Shown here: piece after piece, positions 33,607-45,947 of the stretch
Layout of the letters: the number at the start of each line of letters is the position of its first letter
How positions within the stretch are numbered: position 1 is the first letter of the stretch
From: Silene conica
Lineage: Eukaryota > Streptophyta > Magnoliopsida > Caryophyllales > Caryophyllaceae
DNA: 64,000 bases
Assembly: GCA_029255685.2 (NCBI GenBank)
Contig: CM055315.2
Span: 26,727,501-26,791,500 of the forward strand
Direction: 5' to 3'
The notes under the pieces: model-generated
The model's input: the letters and a program-made list of their open reading frames with translations, nothing else
What the model was told of the DNA's origin: nothing
The model's database searches: none
Made by a program: the position numbers and the translations under genes

Positions 33607-36580
33607 TGGATCAAGGGAACTAAGAGTAGCTCCACTCGGGATGATCAAGGAGCTTTGTTTTTCGCTTATTTTGCTAGTATTTCAAGTGTTGTAAGAACAA
33701 TTTAGAACCTGTGTTTTATTTCCTTGTTGGACGAGGAAAGGGTAATCCCTGAACAATTGGTTGTATTTTGGATAATGTAGTGACTTGGCTTTCAACCCAA
33801 GTCACTATCGGTTTTATAATTATGATCTTATTTAGTTTAACACTTGCAAATCTTAAACATAAAATATAATTGATTATTACATTTCAATGTATAGCCATTG
33901 AAACCGAACAGGTATAGGATACTTAATTCAAATCAAATCAAAATCAAAATTAAGTTTAGAACTCAATTAAGAGGAAAAGTTATCAACCATCCAAAACTAT
34001 CTAAGCTTTAAATCGAATAATCTCTGTAATAAATCATAAGGGTACACAAACCAACATCAAAGTCATTGCTTGTGGCCTTAGTGGCTATCTTTGGTAATGA
34101 AATGAGATTATTATTACAAAGATAGAGTGGGAGAAATTTGAAAAGCGACAAATAGCACATGATTTTGAGGAGCACAATAGATTTGATCTATTGTTGAATA
34201 GTAGGATTTATTGTGTTTTGGTTGTGTAAGAAATTTAGAAGGTAGACAAAATTGTGGATGGGATCTACGATTTGGAGAATCTACGCCTTATGATTAAGTT
34301 GTGGATAAGATCTACGGTTTGGTAAAAATCTACGCCTTGTGATCCCAACGGCCCCGGCCCGGGAGGATACTTCAAGAATAAATTCTTGAAGTTTGTAAGG
34401 AAAAATTCTATACATGGATAAGATCCATGATAGAGTCCTCGTACATATAAGATAAGATAAATGTGGGGAACTGAAAGTTCCCACACACAAAAATTATATA
34501 CCATAAGAAAGGACTCTTATAGAAACTACGGAAGGACACTCGAAGAAAATTATTCAAAAGATTTTGCAAAGGTTCAAGAAAGGGTTCTTGGATTTAGATG
34601 ATGATCCAAATGTGCCAATGCAAACTCTAAGACCATGAAATTTCTAAGATATACATGCTAATAAATGAGATTTATTGAGTGAAGCATATGTTGACATGTG
34701 GATGCCAGCAGTCTGCAAAGTTAAGGGTAACTTTGTTAAAAGTAGTGAAGTAATTCATTGAGAATGAATTCAGTAAACTCAATGACCGCTTTTCAAAAGG
34801 GTCTTTGAAAAGGATGTGACTATTAGCACATATGGTTATGTCTCAATCATTTCAATTAATTAAATGTTTAGGAACATTGAATTGAATGGGAGCTTTATGA
34901 TTAACGGTTAAATGTAAAGTTCAGTGGGAGTTCTCGCTCCAGGATTTGAACCTATTATTAAGTCATGGAATGACTTCGGGATCTTCAGAATCAGGCAAGA
35001 ACAAGAGTTTAGTGGGAGTAAACGATATCTAAAACAACTCATTGCTCGTTTGGAATGAAGCATTGATACTTATGAAAAGTATACAAGTTTTAATTCTAGA
35101 TGACATATTGATATGAATTAAATCTAATTGAACATGAGATGTTTGGTTGAGATTATAAAAGACATCTTGTTATTAGTGTTAAGGTTGTTCATGGAGATGA
35201 AGATAGTATAGCCATGATGGGATCATGGAAATTTATCGAACCTTAAGTACTATCGTTTGCACGTTTAAATCGCTAATGTTTCCGCCATTAGTATAATCGT
35301 GTAAAGTGGATGCGCGTCGTTTGCAGGACAACCTGTTGAGCAGGTGTTAAACCAATGATTAAACCTTGATCAATTGTCAAAGTATTCTCCAATGAAGATG
35401 AAAGACAAATTCAAGACCTTGGAAGATAACTTAGTCGTATGGTAAAAGGTTTGCAACGACTCAAGTTCCAAGAAACCAAGCAAAGATTTGTGATAATATT
35501 TGGCTTACATTCATTGACTATGCATCTCAATGAATTGTATTCTAACTACATGGTCATCACAAGATTCTACAAAATGTGTAAGTTCAAAAAATTGTGTAAA
35601 GGCATTGTTGTGGCTGGGAGTTACACAATGCACATAATCTTATTCGCTAGTCATGAGAATGACTTATCTCTTTCAGATGAGAGAGCATATGTGGATATGA
35701 TCTGCAAAGCGAACGCTCGCTCGCATGTGGTAAACCTGCTTTACTCAAAATGAAGATAATTACAATTTTAAAGGAAATAAACGAGAAATCCTTAATCTGA
35801 TTGTAAATTAAATGGTGATCCAGAGTTGACCACTTGGATAGTGTAATCCACTAATCGTTTGAGTTATTTATAACTCACGAAAGGTCAAGTAAAATTCAAA
35901 TGGGATGGTAAGAGCATATTGAACCCCATTAAAGTGAATTGAATTATCATGACCTCGCCCCTAGTTGCTTAAGTGAGGTGACATCTCAATGCAACCGGAT
36001 GTGTGATGCGATTGATGGCGAGTTCAATTGCCGCAGAGTCATACGGGATGACTAATCGATCACCTAGGCATAGACATGTTAAGATACATTTGCCGGGCTA
36101 ATGACCGCTGATAGAGCTCTGGCGTACTCTTATTAAAAGACTGTCTGGTCGTGGCGGGAGCATCTATCGTGTTTCACATGAGTCAGTTCTTGGACTAATG
36201 ACTATTCTCTGAGGTGGCATAGTTTTCAGACTAACTTTGATCTATGTCCTAACACCTTCGTAACTGGGGTTCATAAGGACATATTTTGGGTTATGATGAA
36301 CTATGGCCAGCTGGAAGGAATAAGTCGATTAGGAATTGTCCACCCCTTGTCAGGGTTGAGAAATATCTCTAGGCCACTCGAGGAGAATAATAACTAGAAA
36401 TGCGTGGCCACGCTCAGAAGGTATCTATGGTAGATAATTCCGGTCAGTAGTTATAACTCCAGATCGAAATAAACCACTCTAGATTTAAATCACTTGCCGG
36501 CACGACCTGAGAGGACGCCATGCATTGAGTGGGAGATAGTAATAGGGCAAGAGAATTGGTAACACACACTTGTCTTGGAC
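33607..36580 (+). other. non-coding 3' internal region of gag-only Copia
   Basis: No ORF with coding character is seen. A hairpin lies at 33778-33807. Blocks near 35940-36580, including GCGTGGCCACGC and TATGGTAGATAATTCCGGTC, match 58130-58790 of copy 2 on the opposite strand. This is where pol would be in an autonomous element. The sequence is not recognisable as decayed pol. Confidence 0.6.
33778..33807 (+). terminator. conserved hairpin after gag
   Basis: TAGTGACTTGG and CCAAGTCACTA form an 11-bp perfect stem with an 8-nt loop. Copy 2 has the same hairpin at 60273-60296 with an 8-bp core stem. Function is unproven; a 3'-end, stability or packaging signal is possible. Confidence 0.5.
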
Positions 36581-36591
36581 AAGTGGGAGAT

Positions 36592-37880
36592 TGTTGGAGG
36601 AAATGTCCTCGACAATAGTGTGTTGACGTAATTAAAACTCATTTGAATGAAACACAATTGGGAGTGTTACTCTTTTAAAGTCGACTGATCAACATTTATC
36701 GATAATGATTGGCTGTCTAGAGTTTGACATTATCGTCATATGATGGTGGTGATCAGTTGATCCCTTAAGGTCATATCTTTAGGGAATTCCGTCTCAATGG
36801 AATAATTAATTAATATTGTATTGGATACGAATTAATTAATAACTGGAAATATTGGAAATAATTTTACATGACGAATATTTTATAATGGGAATATAATAAT
36901 TATAGTCAAAGTAATAAAATTGTTTTTATTACTCGGTTTTATTTATTCGTTTGGGAAACGATTAAATTGAGAATAAACACGGTTGATCATAAAATTACAA
37001 AGAGTTGCAATTAAATTATGATATTACATTTTTATACAATAATAATTTCGAATTATTAGTATAATTATTTAAATGTAATAAATTTGTAAATTATGGATTT
37101 TAATAGTTAAAATTGCATAATTAACAAATTGGGTCATGTGTTATAAGACATGTGTGACATGTTACAAATTAACACAATTGATAATGATAAAATGGGGTCA
37201 ATATTAACCCCATTTCAGTCGTGTAGTATAGAGTATATATGGAGATTGTGTGTGCAAAATGATTGAGTGTGTAAGTAGGTGTGTAAGAGTGTGTAAGAGT
37301 GTAAGGCATATTTGATGCTTTATGTAAGTGACAAGTGTAAGTGAGCCATGCATTGGCTTCTCTTGCTTGTCTTGGCCGGCCATGTTGCTTGCTTAAGCAA
37401 GCTCATGTGCCTATAAATAACACACACACACATTACCAATACACTAGTAGTTTTTGCTAAGTAGTTCTTAGTTGATGCTTACACTCATATCATACTACAA
37501 CCTCCTTCATACTAGCAATACTAAGAAAAATAGTTCTTCAAGTAAGAAATTATTTCCATATTAATAATATTATAAGAGTAATATTATTATTAATTCTAGT
37601 ATACTAATTCTATTTTTGTAGTAACAAAAATAGTCTTAGTTTGAGATCGGGTCCTTGATACGTATCTTTTAGTTAGATCTTTATAAGAGTATTTCGGTTA
37701 TTGAAGACTCAAATAATAGGTGATTATTGAGTATAAACCTTCTAAAACCAATGTAAGGACAATCACATCTTATGATATCGTCATGCATGCATAAGATCTT
37801 ATTAAGTTTTATAACCTAAACTTAAAGAAACAAAACTCACATTAGATTTGAGTATAAAATCAGGAACTTAGTTCCCAACA
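36592..37880 (+). repeat. 3' LTR of gag-only Copia copy 1
   Basis: Nearly identical to 28828-30119. Differences include GAAATGTCC at the start, a 6-bp insertion near 37330, and a deletion of about 12 bp near 37670 (after ACGTATCTTTT). Confidence 0.95.
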
Positions 37881-38045
37881 ATAAGGTGTGTTGTTGCGAT
37901 TACAATGAAAATAAAAACCACTATTTATAAGAAGCTAGAGTATAAAGGTAACATTTTGAAATTGTAACAGTAACATTTTAAATCACAACGGTTACATTTC
38001 AATATTACAACCCTAAACAATTCAAATCAATCTCGAAATACACTA
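37881..38045 (-). promoter_or_regulatory. promoter region of ORF157
   Basis: On the - strand TATAAATA at 37922-37929 lies about 70 bp upstream of the ORF157 start once the Copia is removed. The Copia TSD ATAAG (37881-37885) falls about 36 bp downstream of the TATA box, close to the expected transcription start. The stretch also holds the intergenic DNA after the transposase gene's C-terminus. Confidence 0.55.
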
Positions 38046-39737
38046 TCAAAGCGGGGGAGGCTGTCTTCCGCGACTAACTCGAGGTGTTGTTCCCATTAAC
38101 GTATGCCATCTTTCGATGTTTGACTTGTACAAATCAGCATAGTATGTTACCGCAGGGTCTCTTACCGACTCCCAACAAATATCGATCGGTGGCATGGGTG
38201 CTTCGCTCGGTGGGCCACTATAATGCAATCTCATCAAATGGGAATGGTAGTTTAAGATCCACAAGACACCGTATGGCCTCGGCTCTTGACCCGTGGGCCT
38301 CAGGGGTAAGTATGTATAACAATTCCAATACCGGCTTCCTCTACACTCCTACTGGCCGATACAACAGATAGTTCAGTTAAACCACGATGCAAAGACGGTC
38401 AAATATTCGGAGGACAACCAATGATGTCATCGCAACCTCCTCTGCCGGTAAACTCGATGGCCTTCAATGTATGAAGGTATTTTCTCAAAAGCGGAGGCGT
38501 CCGAGGACACTCATCAAAAACTATCTTGTATACATCGTTTGCCAGAATCTCGCTAAGACACCACTCTCTCATGACTAAGTGGTCCTCCTGCCGACCCCGG
38601 GCAGCATGCGATATCACCCGATAACCACAATGACCATCAGCAACCATATCAGCCCAACCATCAAAGTGCACCCATAATTCTTTGGGGACCCCAAATCTTT
38701 TGCTCCAACTGGACAAAGGTCCCGTTGTGTAGCCGACCTCCAATGATGCACCAGTAGGTCCATCAGCAAAATCACCCACCGTACTGCCCGAAGGTGTCAT
38801 CGCAGGGGTATAAACTTTCTTGCCCTTCCTTCTTGCATGCTCAAATGCGGACTTGTTCCGAGTAGTGGAACCCCTCGGTCTCCCCTTGGGGTGTTCTCGA
38901 ACCTGAGGTGGACGAATATCCTCGTCTGCCGGGTGGAGACCATCTCGAAATTTCTCAATGATTACCTGTCTCTTCGCCGGGTCACTACCTCTAGCTTGCG
39001 CTATAAGTGCCTCAAAATCATCATCATCGGTCTTCGGCCTTTGTTCGGGACTGTCGTACAACAAAGTCCTCCAAAACGAGTGCACGTCCTCAAGGTGGAC
39101 CCTCTTACCATTTGTTTGCAACAGAATCAAAATGCAAGCACAAGGCAAGTCGTGAGTAACCTGTAGCGCACATCCACAATGTTCTTCAAGTCCGTTCCCC
39201 AGCTCAATCCCTCTCTCAATCTCAGCTTCAAAGATCCTAATGGCTTTGCAAGACACATGTCCTCGCAATAAGGAGAATAACCGACCAGCACTTACAGGCT
39301 TGCTCCTTGATAGCTCTAACTCATGTCGAATCTTCGAGTGTTGAGCTTCACGCATGGAGTGAATACGAGCCCACATAGTGTCAAGGTTTAAGTTTTGACT
39401 CTTCAACCAAGACTTCAGGAGGGAATGATAGGACTCTACCCGGAAAGTGGTCGTGTTACCGAGGTGGAAGTATTGGTTCGTATACAAAACAACAAACTTC
39501 TTCTTGTATGTACCCCATGTTCTCATGACATAATCGGCCAACTCTCCCCAATTTTCAGAAAAAGCTTCCCATGCACTCCCAAACTCAGCAAGCCTGGATG
39601 CATTGATCACGCGGTACCAACCGCTTTCTTTACTGTGCATTATCATGTCTTTGTACCAAATCAGCTTCTTCGAGCTTAGTGCTACTTTCTCCATGGCGCG
39701 GTTCAAATGTCAACGATACAAAATGTGAGAAGTGTCC
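38046..39737 (-). pseudogene. MULE transposase, C-terminal part (SWIM finger, OTU-like domain)
   Basis: The frame from 39706 to 38399 (435 residues) contains TTTFRVESYHSLLKSWL, which carries the third acidic residue of the MULE DDE triad. A SWIM-type zinc finger follows (CGCALQVTHDLPCACIL), then a basic linker (KGRPRGSTTRNKSAFEHARRKGKK). An OTU-like cysteine protease domain comes next, with its active-site motif intact (DGHCGYRV). A TGA at 39710-39712 replaces the expected Trp just before the ORF start. After a frameshifted stretch, 38264-38046 restores the usual end of such proteins (DICWESVRDPAVTYYADLYKSNIERWHTLM). The N-terminal part lies beyond the nested retroelement, at 47614-49139. MULE-OTU fusions are a known plant transposase type. 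Confidence 0.85.
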
Positions 39738-41399
39738 TGATAGCGGGGATTGTCGCCCTCCGCCACATCAAACAATTATTTATATAAAACTAAACTACTA
39801 AACTAATGTAGTAGGGTAGTCGAGTCGATCCACAGGGAGGTCAAGGTCGAGTGCTAGTGGTCTCAAATTGCAAGTTAGCTACGCAAATCAATAAGATGGA
39901 TTTAACATTAAACTAATTAACTAAATTAAAAATAAATTAAACTAAGACTACTAAATTAAGGAACCAAACAAGTAATATAGAGATAAAAGCAATAAAGAAA
40001 GGCCTAGGGCGCAATTTCAACTTCCAACACTTGTAAATTATCGCTTAACTCTATAACAAGTTGCCAAGGGGAAAAGTTATGGTGAGACGCCCCTAATTCG
40101 CTCATAGACTCCCTTCCGGGCTCACTATAAGACAATAGCTATGCCGACACAACTCCCTCTCGGGCTCATGCATCAAACTCCTTAAGTCAAGGGTCAAAGC
40201 TTACCAAAATACGCCTATTTTGACTCCCATTTCCCATGATTAAGGTTCTAAGTCCACGTTATACCCCGGTCATCCCACTCTCTCTCTCGAGGGTCGATTT
40301 CAAACCGAAAACTAAGGGCACTCTCTCAAGTCGTCCTCTCCCGGGCTCGACTCAAGATGACAAACTAGTCCAAGTGGGTGAGCCAACTCCCAACCTAGCC
40401 AACTCCCGTTGACGTTCCAGGGTCGAAAGTCAACACCAATCCCAAATAAAACATAAACAAGTCAAATCCCTTAATTAACCCAATAAACTTCCCCTCGACA
40501 CCAAGTTGGTGGAATTAAGTCGGTAACCTATATATATCGGAGTCTAATCGCACCCTAGTGAGAAACTACTCACTAATCATACAAGAATTAACATTAAACA
40601 TCCTAACTACTATTCCAAAAACAACAATAAACATACTGAAAATGATAAAAATTGAAACCCTAAAATAAACTAAACAAACTAAACAAATAATCATAACAAT
40701 AATATTAAACATGATAAGAATAAAAAAAAATTGAAACTTTAACCAAATAATTGCATAATTCAATGAAAATAACAACTTGAAGAGAAAAGAGAATTGATTA
40801 CCCCAACTTGAATTAAATGGAAATAAGATGATGAATCCTCTTAGAATTGTTGTAAATCCAAATATTAATTGACTACCACTAAGAAATGTAAAGAAAATAG
40901 GGGTTGTTTTGATTTTATTGAAGAACAAACTAAAATTCGTAATCTATTGTACTCTCCTCTTGCTCTCGCCTCCCTACCGAGAAACAAAACCCAATAAAAT
41001 TATGATTCAAGAGTCGTGCACCCCTGCTTGCTTGCTTTGCTTTCGTATTTTCTTTGTGAAGGATCCAATTGGCATTTTGCACATGTGGCCCAAATTTGTG
41101 GCCCAACTAACATAAGATGTAACGTGTGAATCATTGGCCCAAATCTCCGTTTTATTTTCTTTTCGTCTTTCTATAATCCGTTTTGAACTGGTTTATATAC
41201 CCGAACTTGGTACCTAATAAATAAAAAGACGAAAACAGTACCAAACACTAACAAATAATATGAAATAACATTATTTAAAATTAATCAACTAATATATTAT
41301 TTGACACTAAATGCGTAAAATAAGCTAACTCGGGTTATTATTTCGTTCAAATAAGAGACAACATATGGGTTAAAAATCGGTAAAAATATGGTGTTATCA
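39738..41399 (-). repeat. 3' LTR of the non-autonomous Athila-like element
   Basis: About 1.66 kb, nearly identical to 45948-47613. A TATATAAA on - at 41192-41199 is a candidate TATA box about 200 bp into the LTR. Small ORFs inside (for example 40909-41115) recur in the other LTR only because the LTRs are duplicates. Confidence 0.95.
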
Positions 41400-41412
41400 A
41401 ATCTCCCCATAC
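41400..41412 (-). other. polypurine tract of the Athila-like element
   Basis: On - the sequence GTATGGGGAGATT immediately precedes the LTR start TGATAACACC. Confidence 0.8.
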
Positions 41413-44312
41413 TTATCTCTTACTCGTCCTCGAGTAAGCTCACAACTATACTAAGACCCGTAATGTAAAAGAACTATATATACTACTAATATCCGATGAA
41501 AGACAATTAACGGGCCTCCTTCGTCCCTTCAACTCATGTAGTCGTGTTCATGAGGTAAAGCACGCTCGCAAGGCAAGTTGGGTCTTGCACAAAAATGTGA
41601 TGCATCCAAAACTCAAGCATAAGATAGAAAAATGGATGCATCGACCAAAAAGAAATGCCACTTTCCTCATCTAAGTGGTGATCATTACCTAGGAGAAAAT
41701 CATACGAAAACACATACTCTTTCCGATTTCTTGTGTTGTTCCATTTTGATTTTAACACAAGAAATAAGGAAATTAATTTGGACCACACAATACACATGAC
41801 CCCACATGAAATTGATTTTGGACCACACAAAGTTGTCCAAAAGAGGAAAGAGGGAACATTAATGTTATTAGACCAAAACGGAAAGGGGAACATCATAGGA
41901 AATCGGAGGTAGTATTCCCTTACAAATGTTGATTCGACAAGTCACTAGGTTTAAAAGGATAGCTATGAATCACCCCTAAAATAGTGCAAGGCTAGGCTAA
42001 TTTCGAATTCATCTTCCAATTACTTTTGTCAAGGGCGATCTGGCGGAATGGAAGGAAATCCCCACGATGCTAGAAGTAAAAGACTAGACGGGTCTAGACT
42101 TTTCACGAGTAAGAGTCATGGTTCGTTCCAAGTTCGTCGAGGAGGAATGGCAAAAGTAAATAGATTTTCGAAATAAAATGCTCAAATCATTTTATAAAGG
42201 TTGGAAATACTCAATACTTGACCTCAAATTTTTTTTCTTTTTATTTCATGAGCTAAGATGGGGTTTGTCCCTCGCGTGCTAATGTCCTTTGCTTTCGCCA
42301 ATCGCTTATTAGGCAACCGGTTAACCTCTAGACATTAGCTTATCGGGGTAACATTCACTCTGTCTTCGAGAGGTCGAGTTCACGACCAAGTGGGAAGCCA
42401 AGTTTTTGGTGTCCCTCCAAAGCACATCGAAGTGGTACCCTCCACCTAAACCACATGATTTTATTTCACTCTTTTTTTTTCCTAGAGGTTTCTTTTTCAA
42501 AATCAAATTTTCCACAACCAAAATAAGTGAAGTGAGCATTTAAAAATCAAAGATTTCTTTGAGTTTGACATCCCACCAAGCCTAACTAGGTCACCAATTC
42601 AAGACGAGCTAATCTATACTTCTTAACACAATGGGGTTGAACAAGATGAGTCACATGCAAACCCTTTACTTGGTAACGGAAAATAAACCAAAAGATACTA
42701 GAAAAGCACTACCTAGGGTGATTAAAAACCATTCTAAATAAACAAAGTCACAAACCGAAGGAAAATTTGCAAAGACCTAGGTGTTTTGGACAAAATTCTC
42801 TTTTAGGAGTTTTCAAAAACAAAACTAAAAGAACTAAATGCCATGTATGCAACCTAAATATATACATGGTATAATGCATATGCAACTATAAAACTATATG
42901 CCTACTCTAAACTAAATGCAAATCATCCTACCAACACATAAGCACACACAACAACTCCAAAACGGTTCCCCAAAGGAACACCCACATCACATAATCCCAT
43001 CCTCCTCCATAAATATATGAAAAAAAAGAAAAGGAAGGAATAAGGAGAAAGAGTAGGCGAAAAGTATACCAAATTTCTTCTCCGATGCAATCTTGTGTGC
43101 TACCTATGAACAAGGTTAAGACGAGAACAAAACACAAAATATATATAATGCAATATTTTTGGATTTTACAATTCTTTTTTGATTTTTTTGTATTTTCTAA
43201 AAATTTTCTCAAAAGAAAAAGAAATACGAAATAAAAACAAAAAAGAAATATATACAAGGTGGATATTTCCTCTCCCCGCACTTAAATTCTCATCGTCCTC
43301 GATGAGACAAGTGCAAGGAAAAAAAATACAAAAATAAGGAAAATATTTTTGGTATTTTTGGATTTTCTTGAAAATAAGAACATGTTTTTGGCTTTTTTTT
43401 TTGGGGGAGGGGGCTCCCCTGCCTTTATACTTATTTATAAACAAAGTATAAAGAGGGGGCCAAATAAAAGAAAAGAAACACAAAAGCAAGAAGATAAGAA
43501 AAAATAAACTAAGCTAGAAAATAATCTAACACAAGAGAAAAATCAAAACAAAATAAAGCAAAACAAAAGAAATTTGGATATGAGGGAGGAATTTGGTGCA
43601 ATTTGGATTTTCAAATAAGGAGCAAAGGGGATTTTCACCTAGAAAATGACATTAGAGGGAACGAGGACACAAAAGTGGAGACGGAATGTAAAAAAACTCT
43701 AGAAAACAAGGGAACAATGGGAAAAAAAAGTGTCGAAATTTTGAAGTAAAATGGAGGTTTTGGGGTTGTACTTCGCAAAATTAGAAGAAAGGAACAAAAA
43801 GTGAAAGAAGATTTTTTTTTTTCTTTTTTTTTAATTTTTGTTTTTTTAAGGTCGGGTGTATCTCGCCCAAGTCGGGTGTAGTAACACCCCATTGCCTGAG
43901 TTACACCTAGCTACAATTTCCCCTTGGGTGTATCTCTTCCAGTAGGGTGTACTAACACCCCACTGCCCTGAGTTACACCCAAAACACCCATTTTCACTTC
44001 TAAAACTCTCCAAATTCAAGAAAATGCAAGCGACTCCAATTTTTCGCCCTTTTTCGCATTTTTTCACATCCCGAAACTCCTCCTTTGCACTAAGAAAAAG
44101 CGAAGGTAAAAGGAGGGTGGCTAAAGAATAATACCATTTCAAGCACAATCTTCGATCAATCACTTTGTGAAGTGATCTTTGAATCTTCTACTTCAATCCA
44201 CCACCTTCTTGTTGGTTCTTGGAGTTCAACAAAAGTACCTACACACATTAAAACAAAACAAAACACAAGCAAACAAAGAAATATATACACTCAAGCACAT
44301 AAAACTAGTTAA
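41413..44312 (-). other. non-coding 3' internal region of the Athila-like element
   Basis: These 2.9 kb have no supported ORF. They contain a tandem pair of hairpin-rich units (43845-43985), A/T-homopolymer stretches (43190-43400, 43800-43850) and TCTCATCGTCCTCGATGAGA (43288-43307), a palindrome. This position would hold env-like sequence in a full Athila. Confidence 0.55.
43845..43985. repeat. two tandem units with GGGTGT...ACACCC hairpins
   Basis: The order GGGTGTATCTC, then GGGTGTA.TAACACCCC, then TGCC(C)TGAGTTACACC occurs twice, about 70 bp apart (43854-43910 and 43925-43980). The GGGTGTAGTAACACCC core can fold on itself. It resembles in layout, but not in sequence, the GC-rich blocks of the Athila element at the left end of the window. 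Confidence 0.7.
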
Positions 44313-45779
44313 TTAGTCATTTAAAAAGCCGGTCAACGATCTCATTAACTTGTCAAATGAACTTGACCAATTTTCAAAGAAATGGTCATAGTGAAATAAC
44401 CATGAAAATGCACAAAGCCAAAAAATAAAAATGATAATAAATGGTTTGTGGTCAAGCATACAAACACCAAGTTTCTCAAACTCACACCAATACACATCAC
44501 TTGGTTTGAATTTATGCAAGGATTGCTCAAAATCATCCAACTCATCCATGTCAACTTTATCAAACATGTTCGCACTCTCTTTACTCCAATAATCAATGAA
44601 AACATCATTCTCCTTCGCTTGCTTTTCACCACTCAAACCATGTCCTCCTTCACTACTAACTTCATCTACCATGCTATCAAAGAATGGGTTTTCCATAATC
44701 ATCATCACACCACTCAATTCCTCAAAAGTGGGGTTTTCATAAGTTTTCGTCAAAGAAAAACCAACTAACTCATCACTAGAAATAGTAGGTAAAGCCTCAA
44801 ATTCACTCTCTTCCTCAACATCATCACTCAAGGCCTCATTCAACCAAATATCATCATCATCATCCTCCGTCACATTCATTTTTTCAAAGGGTGTGTATGT
44901 ATAAGAACATGTATCAAGATCATGATTCACATCACAAGAAAAATCATAAGAAGATGGATACTTATGCATATCATTCACAAATTCATGGGAAAGGGGAATA
45001 TGAAGACTATGAACATGAGATTAGACATAAGGCACATTCATAGAAGAAGAAGATCCCACATTTCCACTCAAAGCATCAAACATAGAATAGTCATAACGAT
45101 TGAGTTTACTTTGTGGTTCCCTCTTAAAAGTAGCCCAAATGGAATTACGATTCTCATCCGCATAACCAATATTCTCAATCAAAGCTCTAGCATCATCAAC
45201 GCTTAACTTATCAAATGCTCCCACTCCGGATGACACGGTCACAAAGTTTTTAAGAGAAGGAATCAAACCATTAAAGAAAGTAATCATGACTTGGCAAGAG
45301 GAGATACCATGATGGGGACAAGTTCTCAACAAACCCCTAAACCTATCCCAAGTCTCACTCAAAGTCTCAAACTCGCCTTGTTGGAAATTGTAGATTTGAC
45401 GCTTCCTAAAGGTGGTTTTAGAAAAATGGTAAAACTTGTTTAGAAAGGCTTGAGCTAAGTCATCCCAAGTGCAAAAGGTGCTAGAAGGGTGAGAGCGTAA
45501 CCATCTCTTAGCTTCACCCTTAAGACTAAAGGGAAAAAGCAAAAGTCTAATGGTTTGGTCCGATAGCCCCTCCTTCTTGACAAGGTCAATATTTGCCTCA
45601 AAAGACTCTAAATGGTCAATCGCTTCCTCACTCTCCAAACCACAAAAGACATCTTGCCTAATCAAGTCAATAAGACCTATTTCAAACTCATAATCAACCT
45701 CCATAACCCCAATATTAATAGGCCGGTTAATATGAGCAAGATTTGGTCTACAAAAATCACGTATGCAAGACATTGCCAA
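44313..45779 (-). pseudogene. Athila-like gag with extended acidic, hydrophobic-ended C-terminus, one in-frame stop
   Basis: Frame 45779-45021 (252 residues) is gag-like: CGLESEEAIDHLESFEANIDLV, LFPFSLKGEAKRWLRSHP, CTWDDLAQAFLNKF and LSETWDRFRGLLRTCPHHG are the retrotransposon gag (PF03732) signature. A single stop at 45021-45023 separates it from a second stretch in the same phase that runs to 44313, giving about 489 codons. The second part is acidic (VTEDDDDDIW, DDVEEESEFEAL) and ends with a hydrophobic segment of about 18 residues (FIIIFIFWLCAFSWLFHY) and FFENWSSSFDKLMRSL. I see no zinc knuckle and no protease. The stop could be a nonsense mutation, a read-through site or an error. The C-terminal domain is not one I recognise. 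Confidence 0.7.
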
Positions 45780-45926
45780 GTAAGCTCAACCAAGTGACAA
45801 ATAAGAGACAAGTCACAAGAAAACAAGTAATGAAACACACAAGTAACAAGTAACAAGCATCAAGTAACAAATTACAAAAGCATAGTCTAACAAATCCAAA
45901 ACTAAACTAATATCAATCCATTAACC

Positions 45927-45944
45927 TCCCGGGCAACGGCGCCA
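45927..45944 (-). other. primer-binding site (tRNA-Asp type)
   Basis: On - the LTR ends CCGCTATCA, then AAA, then TGGCGCCGTTGCCCGGGA. The Athila/gypsy consensus has GCCGGGGA, so one or two bases differ. Confidence 0.8.
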
Positions 45945-45947
45945 TTT

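Larger units (their letters stand above)
28828..37880 (+). mobile_element. gag-only (TR-GAG type) Copia retrotransposon, copy 1, complete
   Basis: The LTRs are 28828-30119 and 36592-37880, starting TGTTGGAGG and ending TTCCCAACA. The TSD is ATAAG (28823-28827 and 37881-37885). The primer-binding site TGGTATCAGAGC, complementary to initiator tRNA-Met, is at 30122-30133, and a polypurine tract AAGTGGGAGAT at 36581-36591. The only gene is gag (32598-33606, spliced). There is no protease, integrase, RT or RNase H in the remaining 6.4 kb. The two LTRs differ at a few tens of sites by eye, so the insertion is fairly young. It would need pol from a related autonomous Copia. Inserted in the 5' leader of ORF157. 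Confidence 0.93.

Noticed and set aside
35439-35753. 104-residue + ORF in the Copia 3' region
   Set aside because: No similarity to Copia pol was recognised and there is no corresponding frame in copy 2.
43166-44163. Several - strand ORFs around 43166-44163 (Phe/Lys-rich)
   Set aside because: They fall in homopolymer-rich spacer, lack homology and overlap one another in different frames.
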